A stretch of 12,069 nt of DNA from an uncultured Bacilli bacterium. GTDB taxonomy: Bacteria; Bacillota_I; Bacilli_A; RF39; UBA660. The position numbers were made by a program, and so were the translations under genes. The stretch spans positions 1 through 12,069 of the forward strand of contig CANRLQ010000022.1 in the NCBI GenBank assembly GCA_947631525.1, in the 5' to 3' direction. The notes beneath the pieces were generated by a model. That model was not told where the DNA came from. It ran no database searches and saw only the letters and a program-made list of their open reading frames with translations. Positions 6,462-12,069 of the stretch are shown here, one piece after another; position 1 is the stretch's first letter, and each line of letters begins with the position of its first letter.

Positions 6462-8754
6462 ATTTACAACAACATTGAATTTTTTCAATTGGTACACTAT
6501 CAAATTCTTTACGTCCACATCCTGGACAAACATCACCAATTACCCCTACATATCCACACACAGGATCTCTATCAACTGGATGATTAATTGCTCCATATCC
6601 AATTCCTGATTCTTTCATAAGTCTTATAACACTTTCAAATGCTTCTGTATTCATAGCTGTATTTCCATCTAGTTCTATATATGATATATGTCCACCATTT
6701 GTTAAAGCATGATAAGGTGCTTCTACTTCAATTTTGTGACTAATACTAGTATTATAATATACTGGTACATGGAATGAATTTGTATAATATTGTCTATCTG
6801 TTATACCTTTTATCTTTCCATATATTGCTCTATCAATACCAACAAATCTTCCACTTAATCCCTCTGCTGGAGTAGCGATTAAAGTAAAGTTTAAATTGTA
6901 TTTCTTAGCAAATTCATCTGTCTTATTTCTCATAAATCCGATGATTTCTAACCCTAATTTTTGAGCTTCTTCATCTTCACCATGATGTTTTCCAATTAGG
7001 GCTTTTAATGTCTCAGCTAAACCAATAAAACCTATTGTTAAACTACCATGTTTTAATATTTTTCTTAAACGATCAGTTGGTTTTAATTTATCTCCATCTG
7101 CCCATACACCTTGCTCAAGTAAAAATGGGAAATTATATGACCTTTTATTACATTGAATTTCAAATCTTTCTAGTAATTGATCTTTAACAAGTTCCATCAT
7201 TTCTGATAATTCTTGATAAAAACCATCCATATCAGCTGTTTCTCTTTCTTTTAAACAAATACCATGTTTTATTGCTATTCTAGGTAGATTTATTGAAGTA
7301 AAAGATAAGTTACCTCTTCCACCTGTTGTTTGATTATTAGGATCTGTTACATCACTCATAACACGAGTTCTACATCCCATATAACCAACTTCTGTTCTAT
7401 AATCTCCTTCTTTATAGAATTGAAGATTATGTGGTGCATCTAAGAATGAAAAATTTGGAAATAATCTCTTAGCTGATACTTTGCATGCTAATTTAAATAA
7501 GTCATAGTTTTTATCTTCTTTATTATAATTAACTCCTTCTTTTAGTTTAAAAATAGAAACTGGGAAAATTGGAGTTTCACCTTTACCAAGTCCATCATAA
7601 GTTGCTAATAAGAAATTTTTTGAAACCAACCTTCCTTCAGCAGATGTATCTGTTCCAAAGTTAATTGATGAAAATGGAACTTGAGCACCTGCTCTTGAAT
7701 GCATTGTATTTAAATTATGTACAAATGCTTCCATTGCTTGATATGTTGTTCTATTTGTTTTTTGTAAGGCTTTTTCATAACTTTTTACAAATAATCTTTT
7801 AATTTGCTCTGAATCCTTATATATTGGAGCAAACATTTCAATATCAAATTCTATTGAATTTAATTTATCAATTTCTCTTATAATTCTATCCATATTTATA
7901 AATGGAAATAAATCACTATAATCTAATAAATCATAAATTTGTTGTTTAAATTGTTTTTTAAATGTTTTAAGTACCCCTGGTGCCATATAATAATCAAAAG
8001 CTGGTATTGATTGTCCTCCATGTTGATCGTTTTGATTTGATTGAATGGCAATTGCAGCAAGTGCTGAATATGACATAATATCATTTGGTTTTCTTAAATA
8101 ACCATGACCAGTTGAAAAACCATTTTTAAATAATCTGTCAAGTTCTATTTGCATACAAGTAGTAGTGCCCATAGGTAGAAAATCCATGTCATGTATATGA
8201 ATAGCTCCAGAATCATGAGCTTCCGCAAATCTAGGTTTCATTAAATAAGATTTAGCAAATTCTTTTGAGATTGTACTTCCATATTGAAGCATTGTTCCCA
8301 TAGCAGTATCGCCATCAACATTAGCATTTTCTCTTTTGGCATCTTCTTCATGCGCTGATTTAAGTCCTAAACCTTCTATAGATTTTAAAAATTTATGTGT
8401 TTTCTTTTCATCAAAGAATAATTTTCTTGAATTATTTCTTCTTTCACGATAATCTGAAAAAGATTTATAAACATCTAAGTAACCTTTTTTTTCTAATTCT
8501 TCTTCAATCATATCTTGAATTTCTTCTATCTTAATCTTATCACTATCTCTTTTTTCAATTCTATTTATTACAGATTGATAAACTTTTTGAATATCTTTTT
8601 CGGTATATTCATGTTCACTTTCGTTATATTCATCATCTGCTTTTACACTATCAAACCCTTTTTTTATAGCAATAGCTATTTTAGAACCGTCAAAACTTAC
8701 TTTTTTTCCGTTTCTTTTAACAACTATTATTTCATCTATTTTTTCTTCTACCAC
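6460..8754 (-). CDS. nrdD: Anaerobic ribonucleoside-triphosphate reductase, catalytic chain without glycyl radical domain
   Basis: A 764-aa class III reductase chain making dNTPs from NTPs without oxygen. Residues about 9-105 are an ATP-cone allosteric domain (VVKRNGKKVSFDGSKI...YRERR). The ten-stranded barrel follows, with HIHDMDFLPMGTTTC (C200, matching the T4 NrdD Cys79 position), AGAQVPFSSINFGTD (355-369), and GYMGCRTR (C461, the expected thiyl radical Cys, matching T4 Cys290). Near the end, VCGYVGVIGDVCPGCGR (732-748) is the zinc ribbon, with three of the usual four Cys. The chain stops after IEKIQCCCK, so the radical-bearing RVTGY segment is missing. It is encoded by the next gene. The start is GTG, with AGGAGGT (8767-8761) 6 nt upstream and no nearby ATG. 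First gene of the operon, probably under NrdR control. Confidence 0.95.
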   Translation of the reverse strand: MVEEKIDEIIVVKRNGKKVSFDGSKIAIAIKKGFDSVKADDEYNESEHEYTEKDIQKVYQSVINRIEKRDSDKIKIEEIQDMIEEELEKKGYLDVYKSFSDYRERRNNSRKLFFDEKKTHKFLKSIEGLGLKSAHEEDAKRENANVDGDTAMGTMLQYGSTISKEFAKSYLMKPRFAEAHDSGAIHIHDMDFLPMGTTTCMQIELDRLFKNGFSTGHGYLRKPNDIMSYSALAAIAIQSNQNDQHGGQSIPAFDYYMAPGVLKTFKKQFKQQIYDLLDYSDLFPFINMDRIIREIDKLNSIEFDIEMFAPIYKDSEQIKRLFVKSYEKALQKTNRTTYQAMEAFVHNLNTMHSRAGAQVPFSSINFGTDTSAEGRLVSKNFLLATYDGLGKGETPIFPVSIFKLKEGVNYNKEDKNYDLFKLACKVSAKRLFPNFSFLDAPHNLQFYKEGDYRTEVGYMGCRTRVMSDVTDPNNQTTGGRGNLSFTSINLPRIAIKHGICLKERETADMDGFYQELSEMMELVKDQLLERFEIQCNKRSYNFPFLLEQGVWADGDKLKPTDRLRKILKHGSLTIGFIGLAETLKALIGKHHGEDEEAQKLGLEIIGFMRNKTDEFAKKYNLNFTLIATPAEGLSGRFVGIDRAIYGKIKGITDRQYYTNSFHVPVYYNTSISHKIEVEAPYHALTNGGHISYIELDGNTAMNTEAFESVIRLMKESGIGYGAINHPVDRDPVCGYVGVIGDVCPGCGRKEFDSVPIEKIQCCCK

Positions 8755-8782
8755 CTTGATACCTCCTACTCTAACTATCTAA

Positions 8783-8811
8783 ATTGTAGTCTATATTTTA
8801 GTGTAAGTCAA
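8783..8811 (-). promoter_or_regulatory. Vegetative promoter of the nrdD operon
   Basis: Minus strand: -35 TTGACT (8811-8806), 17-bp spacer, -10 TACAAT (8788-8783). The start is expected near 8776, giving a leader of about 22 nt that includes AGGAGGT. Ten of twelve consensus bases match with ideal spacing. Confidence 0.75.
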
Positions 8812-8837
8812 CTATTTTTTTGCATTTTTTTTAGTGT
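8789..8837 (-). promoter_or_regulatory. Candidate tandem NrdR boxes
   Basis: On the minus strand ACACTAAAA occurs twice, beginning at 8837 and 8804, 33 bp (about three helical turns) apart. ACACTA is the left half of the NrdR box (consensus about ACACWATATATWGTGT), and tandem boxes about three turns apart are the normal arrangement at nrd operons. The proximal copy fills the promoter spacer (ACACTAAAATATAGAC), where binding would block RNA polymerase. The right halves match poorly: the proximal one is shifted by about a base, and the distal one is hardly recognisable. Confidence 0.5.
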
Positions 8838-8964
8838 ATTTTTTTTCAATATTTGTTTTGCCTTATATTTCAACAAAAAATCAAAAAAAATATTTTTTTA
8901 ATTTTACACTTTTTTACTTTTTTTAATTTTTTTAAATTTTTATTTTTTTGATTTTTTCATATTT

Positions 8965-8973
8965 TGTTATAAT
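8965..8973 (+). promoter_or_regulatory. Possible extended -10 promoter upstream of spoVIF
   Basis: Plus strand TGTTATAAT (8965-8973), an extended -10 of the same form as the one before the U32 gene. No matching -35 is seen at 16-17 bp: TTGATT at 8948 is only 14 bp away. It would give a leader of roughly 120 nt containing the A/T inverted repeat. It may be fortuitous in such AT-rich DNA. Confidence 0.35.
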
Positions 8974-9006
8974 ATAAGCGTTAAATCAATTTTTCAATTT
9001 TTTAAT

Positions 9007-9042
9007 TTTTTAATTTTTTTCAAATTTTTAAAAAATTAAAAA
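9007..9042. repeat. 13-bp A/T-only perfect inverted repeat
   Basis: TTTTTAATTTTTT (9007-9019) and AAAAAATTAAAAA (9030-9042) are exact reverse complements with a 10-nt loop. There is no G-C pair and no T tail after either arm, so it is not a standard terminator. It may be a weak hairpin in the spoVIF leader, or just low-complexity sequence. Confidence 0.5.
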
Positions 9043-9051
9043 TAAACTATA

Positions 9052-9078
9052 ACCCATTTTTTAAAAAAACATATATTA
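9052..9078 (+). promoter_or_regulatory. Sigma-K-like promoter of spoVIF
   Basis: AC at 9052-9053, 16 bp, then CATATATTA at 9070-9078 fits AC-N16-CATANNNTA. The distance from CATA to the start codon (29 nt) is almost the same as at the coat-like gene (28 nt). A start near 9085 coincides with the Shine-Dalgarno, so the leader would be very short. Confidence 0.4.
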
Positions 9079-9098
9079 ACACTAGGAGGTTGATTATA

Positions 9099-9341
9099 TT
9101 GAATTTTTCAGATAGTTTTTTTAAAAAAGTCGAGAAGAAAACTAATGTCGGAAAGGATACTATTTTAGATCTTGCTAATAAGTTACAACAAGGTGATATG
9201 AAAGATGAAAATACATTAAGAGAGGTTATTAGAGAATTAGGTAAAATGACTGGAAAAGAAGTTTCTAAAGAAAAAGAGGACAAAATTATAAGTGCGGTTC
9301 AAAATGATAAGGTTCCTAAAGATATAGATAAATTTATTTAA
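9099..9341 (+). CDS. spoVIF: SpoVIF family spore coat assembly protein
   Basis: An 80-aa soluble, charged, helical protein. The pattern FFKKVEKKTNVGKDTILDLANKL, then DENTLREVIRELGKMTGKEVSKEKEDKII, then NDKVPKDIDKF matches the SpoVIF (YjcC) family of Bacillus as I remember it. The conserved VSKEKED block and the closing 'vP.d...f' are the clearest points. In Bacillus subtilis SpoVIF acts in the mother cell and is needed for proper coat assembly and spore resistance. Start choice: the TTG at 9090 lies inside the Shine-Dalgarno AGGAGGT (9084-9090), so the TTG at 9099, 8 nt further on, is preferred. It lies 57 bp before spoIVA on the same strand. A sigma-K-like promoter lies upstream. No terminator separates it from spoIVA. 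Confidence 0.8.
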   Translation: MNFSDSFFKKVEKKTNVGKDTILDLANKLQQGDMKDENTLREVIRELGKMTGKEVSKEKEDKIISAVQNDKVPKDIDKFI

Positions 9342-9344
9342 TTG

Positions 9345-9373
9345 TAATATGTTTAAATCTACTTTCATATAGT
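9345..9373 (+). promoter_or_regulatory. spoIVA: Sigma-E-type promoter of spoIVA
   Basis: TAATATG (9345-9351), 14 bp, CATATAGT (9366-9373). The Bacillus sigma-E consensus is about KMATATT-N14/15-CATACANT, so the match is 6/7 and 7/8 with ideal spacing. spoIVA is a known sigma-E gene in Bacillus subtilis. The start is expected near 9380, leaving about 19 nt of leader. Confidence 0.65.
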
Positions 9374-9398
9374 TTAGTGACAAGAAAGTAGGGATTAA

Positions 9399-10874
9399 AT
9401 GGAAAAAATAGAAATTATAAGAAGTATTACCGAACGAACAGGTGGCGATTTATATTTAGGTGTAGTTGGAGCTGTTAGAACAGGTAAATCAACTTTTATT
9501 AAGAAAGTTATTGAAAATTTAGTTGTACCAAATATTGAAGATGAATATGAAAAGAAAAGAACATTAGATGAAATTCCACAAAGTGCTCAAGGAAAAACAA
9601 TTATGACAACTGAACCAAAATTTGTTCCTAGTAATGCTGCTCTTATTAAAATTGATGATTTTACATCAAACATAAGATTAGTTGATTGTGTTGGTTATGT
9701 TATTCCAGAAGCTAAAGGATACGAAGATGAGAATGGTCCACGCATGGTTAAATGTCCTTGGTACGATGAAGAAATACCATTCGTTGAAGCAGCCGAAATT
9801 GGCACTGAAAAAGTAATTAGAGATCACTCTTCTATTGGTATTGTTATTACAACTGATGGATCATTTGGAGAAATTAATCGTTCTAGTTACATAGAAGCCG
9901 AAGAAAGAGTTGTAAATGAATTAAAAGAAATAGGAAAACCATTTATTGTTGTTTTAAATTCAGCTCATCCAATGCTTCCAGAAACAGAAAGATTAGCAGA
10001 AAAACTTAAAGAAGATTATGGTGTACCTGTATTACCAATTAGTGTTGAAAATATGAATGAAATTGATATGTATAATATATTACGAGAAGCTCTTTATGAA
10101 TTTCCAGTATTAGAAGTTAATGTCGATATGCCTGAATGGATTGCATGTCTATCTCCTAATAATTGGTTAAAAAAAATATATATTGAAAAAATAAGGGAAA
10201 GTGTTACTGAAATAGATAAATTGAAAGATATTGAGCTTATAACTAATCATTTTAGTGATTGTGAATATATAAGTAAAGCATATCTATCTAATGTTGATAC
10301 TTCAACTGGTATTGTAACTGTTTCTCTAGAAGCTCCTTCTAACTTATATAACGAAATATTGAAAGAAATAATCCAAGTAGATATTTCAAATAAAGCTGAG
10401 CTTTTAAAATTATTTCAAGAATATAATGAAGCAAAACAAGAATATGATCAAATCAAATCAGCACTTAAAATGGTTAAACAAACAGGTTATGGGGTAGCTT
10501 CTCCATCACTTACTGATATGAAATTAGATACTCCTGAAATAATAAAACAAGGTAGTCGTTATGGAGTTAAATTAAAAGCAACTGCTCCTTCTATACATAT
10601 GATACGTGTAGATGTAGAATCAACATTTGAACCTGTTATAGGTTCTGAACTTCAAAGTAAAGAATTAATTAATTACTTAATGCGTGATTTTGATACTAAT
10701 CCAGATAATATTTGGAAAAGTGAAATTTTTGGAAGAAGTTTAGATGTCATTGTTAAAGAAGGTATTCAAGCTAAACTATCACTTCTACCTGAAAATGTTA
10801 GATTTAAATTATGTCAAACTTTAACTAAATTAGTTAATAAAGGGTCAGGTAATCTATTTGCTATTGTTTTATAA
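9399..10874 (+). CDS. spoIVA: Stage IV sporulation protein A, coat morphogenetic ATPase
   Basis: At 491 aa it is essentially the length of Bacillus subtilis SpoIVA (492). SpoIVA polymerises irreversibly, driven by ATP hydrolysis, on the forespore's outer membrane to form the basement layer of the coat. Walker A is GAVRTGKST (24-32, Lys30). QSAQGKTIMTTEP (61-73) is the switch-like segment with the catalytic threonines. LVDCVGY (94-100) carries the Walker B Asp96. TTDGS (151-155) and VVLNSAHP (184-191) complete the TRAFAC GTPase-like nucleotide site, although the protein uses ATP. The middle and C-terminal domains are complete to the hydrophobic end (LFAIVL), which in Bacillus is needed for membrane anchoring by SpoVM. 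No spoVM gene is visible here. The ATG has AAAGTAGGG 5 nt upstream. It has its own sigma-E-type promoter and a terminator directly after the stop. Confidence 0.97.
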   Translation: MEKIEIIRSITERTGGDLYLGVVGAVRTGKSTFIKKVIENLVVPNIEDEYEKKRTLDEIPQSAQGKTIMTTEPKFVPSNAALIKIDDFTSNIRLVDCVGYVIPEAKGYEDENGPRMVKCPWYDEEIPFVEAAEIGTEKVIRDHSSIGIVITTDGSFGEINRSSYIEAEERVVNELKEIGKPFIVVLNSAHPMLPETERLAEKLKEDYGVPVLPISVENMNEIDMYNILREALYEFPVLEVNVDMPEWIACLSPNNWLKKIYIEKIRESVTEIDKLKDIELITNHFSDCEYISKAYLSNVDTSTGIVTVSLEAPSNLYNEILKEIIQVDISNKAELLKLFQEYNEAKQEYDQIKSALKMVKQTGYGVASPSLTDMKLDTPEIIKQGSRYGVKLKATAPSIHMIRVDVESTFEPVIGSELQSKELINYLMRDFDTNPDNIWKSEIFGRSLDVIVKEGIQAKLSLLPENVRFKLCQTLTKLVNKGSGNLFAIVL

Positions 10875-10896
10875 AAAGACATTTTGTCTTTTTTTT
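10873..10896 (+). terminator. Terminator of spoIVA
   Basis: AAAAAGACA (10873-10881), TTT loop, TGTCTTTTT (10885-10893), with T residues continuing to 10896. A 9-bp perfect stem that overlaps the spoIVA stop codon (10872-10874). Confidence 0.9.
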
Positions 10897-10897
10897 G

Positions 10898-10926
10898 TTG
10901 ACATATAAAAAATAATTTATTATAAT
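10898..10926 (+). promoter_or_regulatory. Perfect consensus vegetative promoter
   Basis: TTGACA (10898-10903), exactly 17 bp, TATAAT (10921-10926): twelve of twelve consensus bases with ideal spacing. The start is expected near 10933, so the leader is about 24 nt and holds AAAGGGGG. It begins 2 nt after the spoIVA terminator's T tract. Confidence 0.9.
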
Positions 10927-10956
10927 AACTCATTGTAAAAAAAAGGGGGAATATTT

Positions 10957-11502
10957 ATGGACTATGATGTAGAAATGTTAAAACTTTATTTTGAAGAAAA
11001 TAATTTTACTGAAAATGAAAAAAAATTTTTATTAAATAAAAATCCTTTTGATGAAAATTATAGTTCATGGGAAAAACAATCTAAACGTGATAATAGGATA
11101 TTTGCACATATTTTGAAAAAGGAAACTATTATTCCTAAAAACACTAAAATTCAAGAAATTTCTATTCATAAAGATAATAGTGTTGGTAAATACTTACAAA
11201 ATAATGAAGTATATCATAATATTTGTTCAATTGATGATAACTTAAATAAAATTTTATTAACCAAAAATTTATTATTAATAAAAGGATTCTTTCATAATGA
11301 AAAATATTTATTACAAAAATCATATAATTTGGGTATACCTTTTATTGCAGGTATATGTAGTACTAATAATGATTATTATACTAGAATGAAAAATTTTTAT
11401 GTTAACATATTAAACGAAATAAAAGATGCTAGTATAATTGAAAAACAAAATCATAATCAAAAAATTATTATATTAAATTCACAAAAAAATAGAAAATCTT
11501 AA
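10957..11502 (+). CDS. Unrecognised 181-aa protein
   Basis: I do not recognise a family. It is a soluble, Asn/Lys/Ile-rich protein with no signal peptide, membrane segment or metal motif. The N-terminal part (1-60) looks helical and charged (LKLYFEENNFTENEKKFLL). The rest alternates short hydrophobic strands and helices (KILLTKNLLLIKGFF 98-112, LGIPFIAGICS 125-135, FYVNILNEIKD 147-157), which suggests an alpha/beta domain of unknown role. The start is firm: ATG with AAAGGGGG (10942-10949) 7 nt upstream. It is driven by a perfect consensus promoter, so strong vegetative expression is expected, unlike its sporulation neighbours. It is a single-gene unit that converges on tgt with only 7 bp between stop codons, and its last codons form one arm of the shared terminator. 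Confidence 0.75.
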   Translation: MDYDVEMLKLYFEENNFTENEKKFLLNKNPFDENYSSWEKQSKRDNRIFAHILKKETIIPKNTKIQEISIHKDNSVGKYLQNNEVYHNICSIDDNLNKILLTKNLLLIKGFFHNEKYLLQKSYNLGIPFIAGICSTNNDYYTRMKNFYVNILNEIKDASIIEKQNHNQKIIILNSQKNRKS

Positions 11503-11518
11503 AAATTTTCTATTTTTT
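11484..11518. terminator. Bidirectional terminator overlapping both convergent 3' ends
   Basis: AAAAAATAGAAAAT (11484-11497) and ATTTTCTATTTTTT (11505-11518) form a perfect 14-bp stem with a 7-nt loop, and the flanking A and T runs serve as tails in both directions. The left arm is the final codons of the 181-aa gene and the right arm the final codons and stop of tgt, so both genes share one hairpin. Confidence 0.85.
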
Positions 11519-12069
11519 ATATTTACTAATAAATTCTTCTTTATACTCTAGAAGTTTATTATTTTTTATAGCTACTCTTAAATCTTCGGTTAATTTTGTT
11601 AAAAATCTTATATTATGAATTGAAATAAGTCTAGCTCCAAATGTTTCATTACAAGTTATTAAATGTCTAATATAAGCTTTTGTATAATTTTTACATGCAT
11701 AACAATCACAAGTATTATCAATTGGAGTAAAATCTTCTTTATATTTAGCATTTTTAATATTAATTCGCCCATTTTCTGTAAAAGCATTACCATGTCTAGC
11801 TAAACGAGTAGGCAAAACACAATCAAACATGTCAATACCTCTTATTACACCTTCAATTATATCAATTGGTTCTCCTACTCCCATTAAATATCTAGGTTTA
11901 TCTTCAGGCAAATAAGGTATACTTAAATCAATAGCTGTATACATATCATCTTTACATTCTCCGTCATTAGCAACGCCACCTATACTATAACCATCAAAAT
12001 TCATTTTAACAGTTTCTGTAGCGGATAATTTTCTTAAATCTGGATATATACCTCCTTGAACAATTCCAA
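11510..12069 (-). CDS. tgt: Queuine tRNA-ribosyltransferase, C-terminal part (5' end outside window)
   Basis: Bacterial Tgt exchanges guanine-34 of GU(N)-anticodon tRNAs for preQ1, a step in queuosine synthesis. The visible C-terminal 185 residues read in from the right edge with GIVQGGIYPDLR, so the Met codon at 12004-12002 is internal and not the start. Motifs seen: NFDGYSIGG, KPRYLMGVG, GIDMFDCVLPTR (with the nucleophile Asp), RHGNAFT. The zinc site is C-x-C-x2-C (CDCYAC), with its histidine 26 residues later (SIHNIRF), the spacing known from Zymomonas and E. coli Tgt. A small oddity: IGGVANDGECKDD stands where many Tgts have IGGLSVGE. It ends TAG inside the shared terminator. The N-terminal half with the first catalytic Asp is not in the window. 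Confidence 0.96.
   Translation of the reverse strand, partial: GIVQGGIYPDLRKLSATETVKMNFDGYSIGGVANDGECKDDMYTAIDLSIPYLPEDKPRYLMGVGEPIDIIEGVIRGIDMFDCVLPTRLARHGNAFTENGRINIKNAKYKEDFTPIDNTCDCYACKNYTKAYIRHLITCNETFGARLISIHNIRFLTKLTEDLRVAIKNNKLLEYKEEFISKYKK

Larger units (their letters stand above)
8755..9098. other. AT-only-rich spacer between divergent nrd and sporulation units
   Basis: This 344-bp stretch has no credible gene. From the left it holds the nrdD ribosome binding site, the nrdD promoter with NrdR-like repeats (8783-8837), then about 110 bp of T-rich plus-strand sequence without a clear signal (8840-8945). After that come a plus-strand extended -10 (8965-8973), a 13-bp A/T-only inverted repeat (9007-9042), a sigma-K-like promoter (9052-9078) and the spoVIF ribosome binding site (9084-9090). 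Confidence 0.7.

Noticed and set aside
6440..6475. The nrdD split as a sequencing frameshift or stop-codon readthrough
   Set aside because: The stop, an ideal Shine-Dalgarno and an ATG lie in the correct order, the small ORF is in a different frame with a stop shortly upstream, and its own stop overlaps nrdG. The code is standard and there is no selenocysteine-type UGA, since the stop is TAA. Reads would still be worth a look.
8515..8901. Plus-strand 128-aa ORF across the start of nrdD
   Set aside because: Phe/Tyr-rich composition is the antisense shadow of AT-rich coding sequence, and half of it runs through the T-rich spacer. It has no ribosome binding site.
9007..9042. A/T-only inverted repeat as terminator or riboswitch before spoVIF
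   Set aside because: It has no G-C pairs, no T tail after either arm and no conserved aptamer-like sequence. It is listed only as a repeat.
9047..9283. Minus-strand 78-aa ORF opposite spoVIF
   Set aside because: Lies fully over a recognised gene, with no ribosome binding site and no family resemblance.
11510..12004. tgt as a complete 164-aa gene starting at 12004
   Set aside because: The frame stays open to the window edge and codes GIVQGGIYPDLR, a core Tgt motif, so the Met is internal and the gene is cut by the window.
1..12069. Mycoplasma-type code (UGA = Trp), suggested by the extreme AT content
   Set aside because: Tryptophans in NrdD, SpoIVA and the M29 protein are encoded by TGG, and none of the frames needs an internal TGA. 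Sporulation genes also argue against Mycoplasma. The absence of TGA stops is explained by AT bias.
1..12069. Mobile elements, CRISPR arrays, tRNA or rRNA genes, replication origin
   Set aside because: No transposase or integrase frame, no spaced direct repeats, no cloverleaf or rRNA sequence, and no DnaA-box cluster were seen on reading both strands.

Overview
The window looks like a piece of chromosome from a very AT-rich, anaerobic, endospore-forming Firmicute of the Bacilli type. It carries spoIVA, a spoVIF homologue and a coat-like protein (sporulation), and an oxygen-sensitive class III ribonucleotide reductase (anaerobic growth). Shine-Dalgarno sites are Gram-positive, and tryptophan is read from TGG in every case checked. 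All stops seen are TAA or TAG. The code is therefore standard, not the UGA=Trp code of mycoplasmas. I cannot name the genus. There is no sign of a mobile element, CRISPR array, tRNA or rRNA.

Layout, left to right. (1) Leftward unit 3303-67: a large U32-family protein (iron-sulfur tRNA/rRNA hydroxylation type), then a degenerate glycosyltransferase-like protein, ending in a hairpin terminator at 67-95. The -35 box of a further leftward promoter sits in the loop of that terminator, and that promoter serves a gene of which only six codons are visible (1-19). (2) Leftward unit 5308-3312: an M29 metallo-aminopeptidase, then a membrane-anchored NodB-fold protein that has lost its catalytic residues. 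A terminator overlaps the last gene's stop codon, and the U32 promoter follows at once. (3) Rightward 5315-5673: a small Tyr/Asn-rich spore-coat-like gene behind a sigma-K-like promoter that forms a perfect 20-bp palindrome. (4) Leftward unit 8811-5703: the anaerobic ribonucleotide reductase operon. The reductase is split: the 764-aa NrdD lacks the C-terminal glycyl radical domain, which is a separate 58-aa gene between nrdD and nrdG. Its promoter carries NrdR-like repeats. (5) Rightward 8965-10893: spoVIF then spoIVA, each with a sporulation-sigma-like promoter, ending in a strong terminator. (6) Rightward 10898-11518: an unrecognised 181-aa gene with a perfect vegetative promoter. It converges on tgt (queuine tRNA-ribosyltransferase, cut by the right edge), and a 14-bp-stem terminator overlaps both 3' ends.

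How the genes connect: the reductase unit supplies dNTPs without oxygen. NrdG would place the radical on the small domain protein, which must then dock into NrdD. SpoIVA forms the basement layer of the spore coat, SpoVIF helps coat maturation, and the 92-aa protein may be a coat component. U32 and Tgt both suggest RNA modification.

The most interesting feature is the stand-alone glycyl radical domain. Next come the pseudo-deacetylase, the palindromic sigma-K-like promoter and the promoter nested in a terminator.
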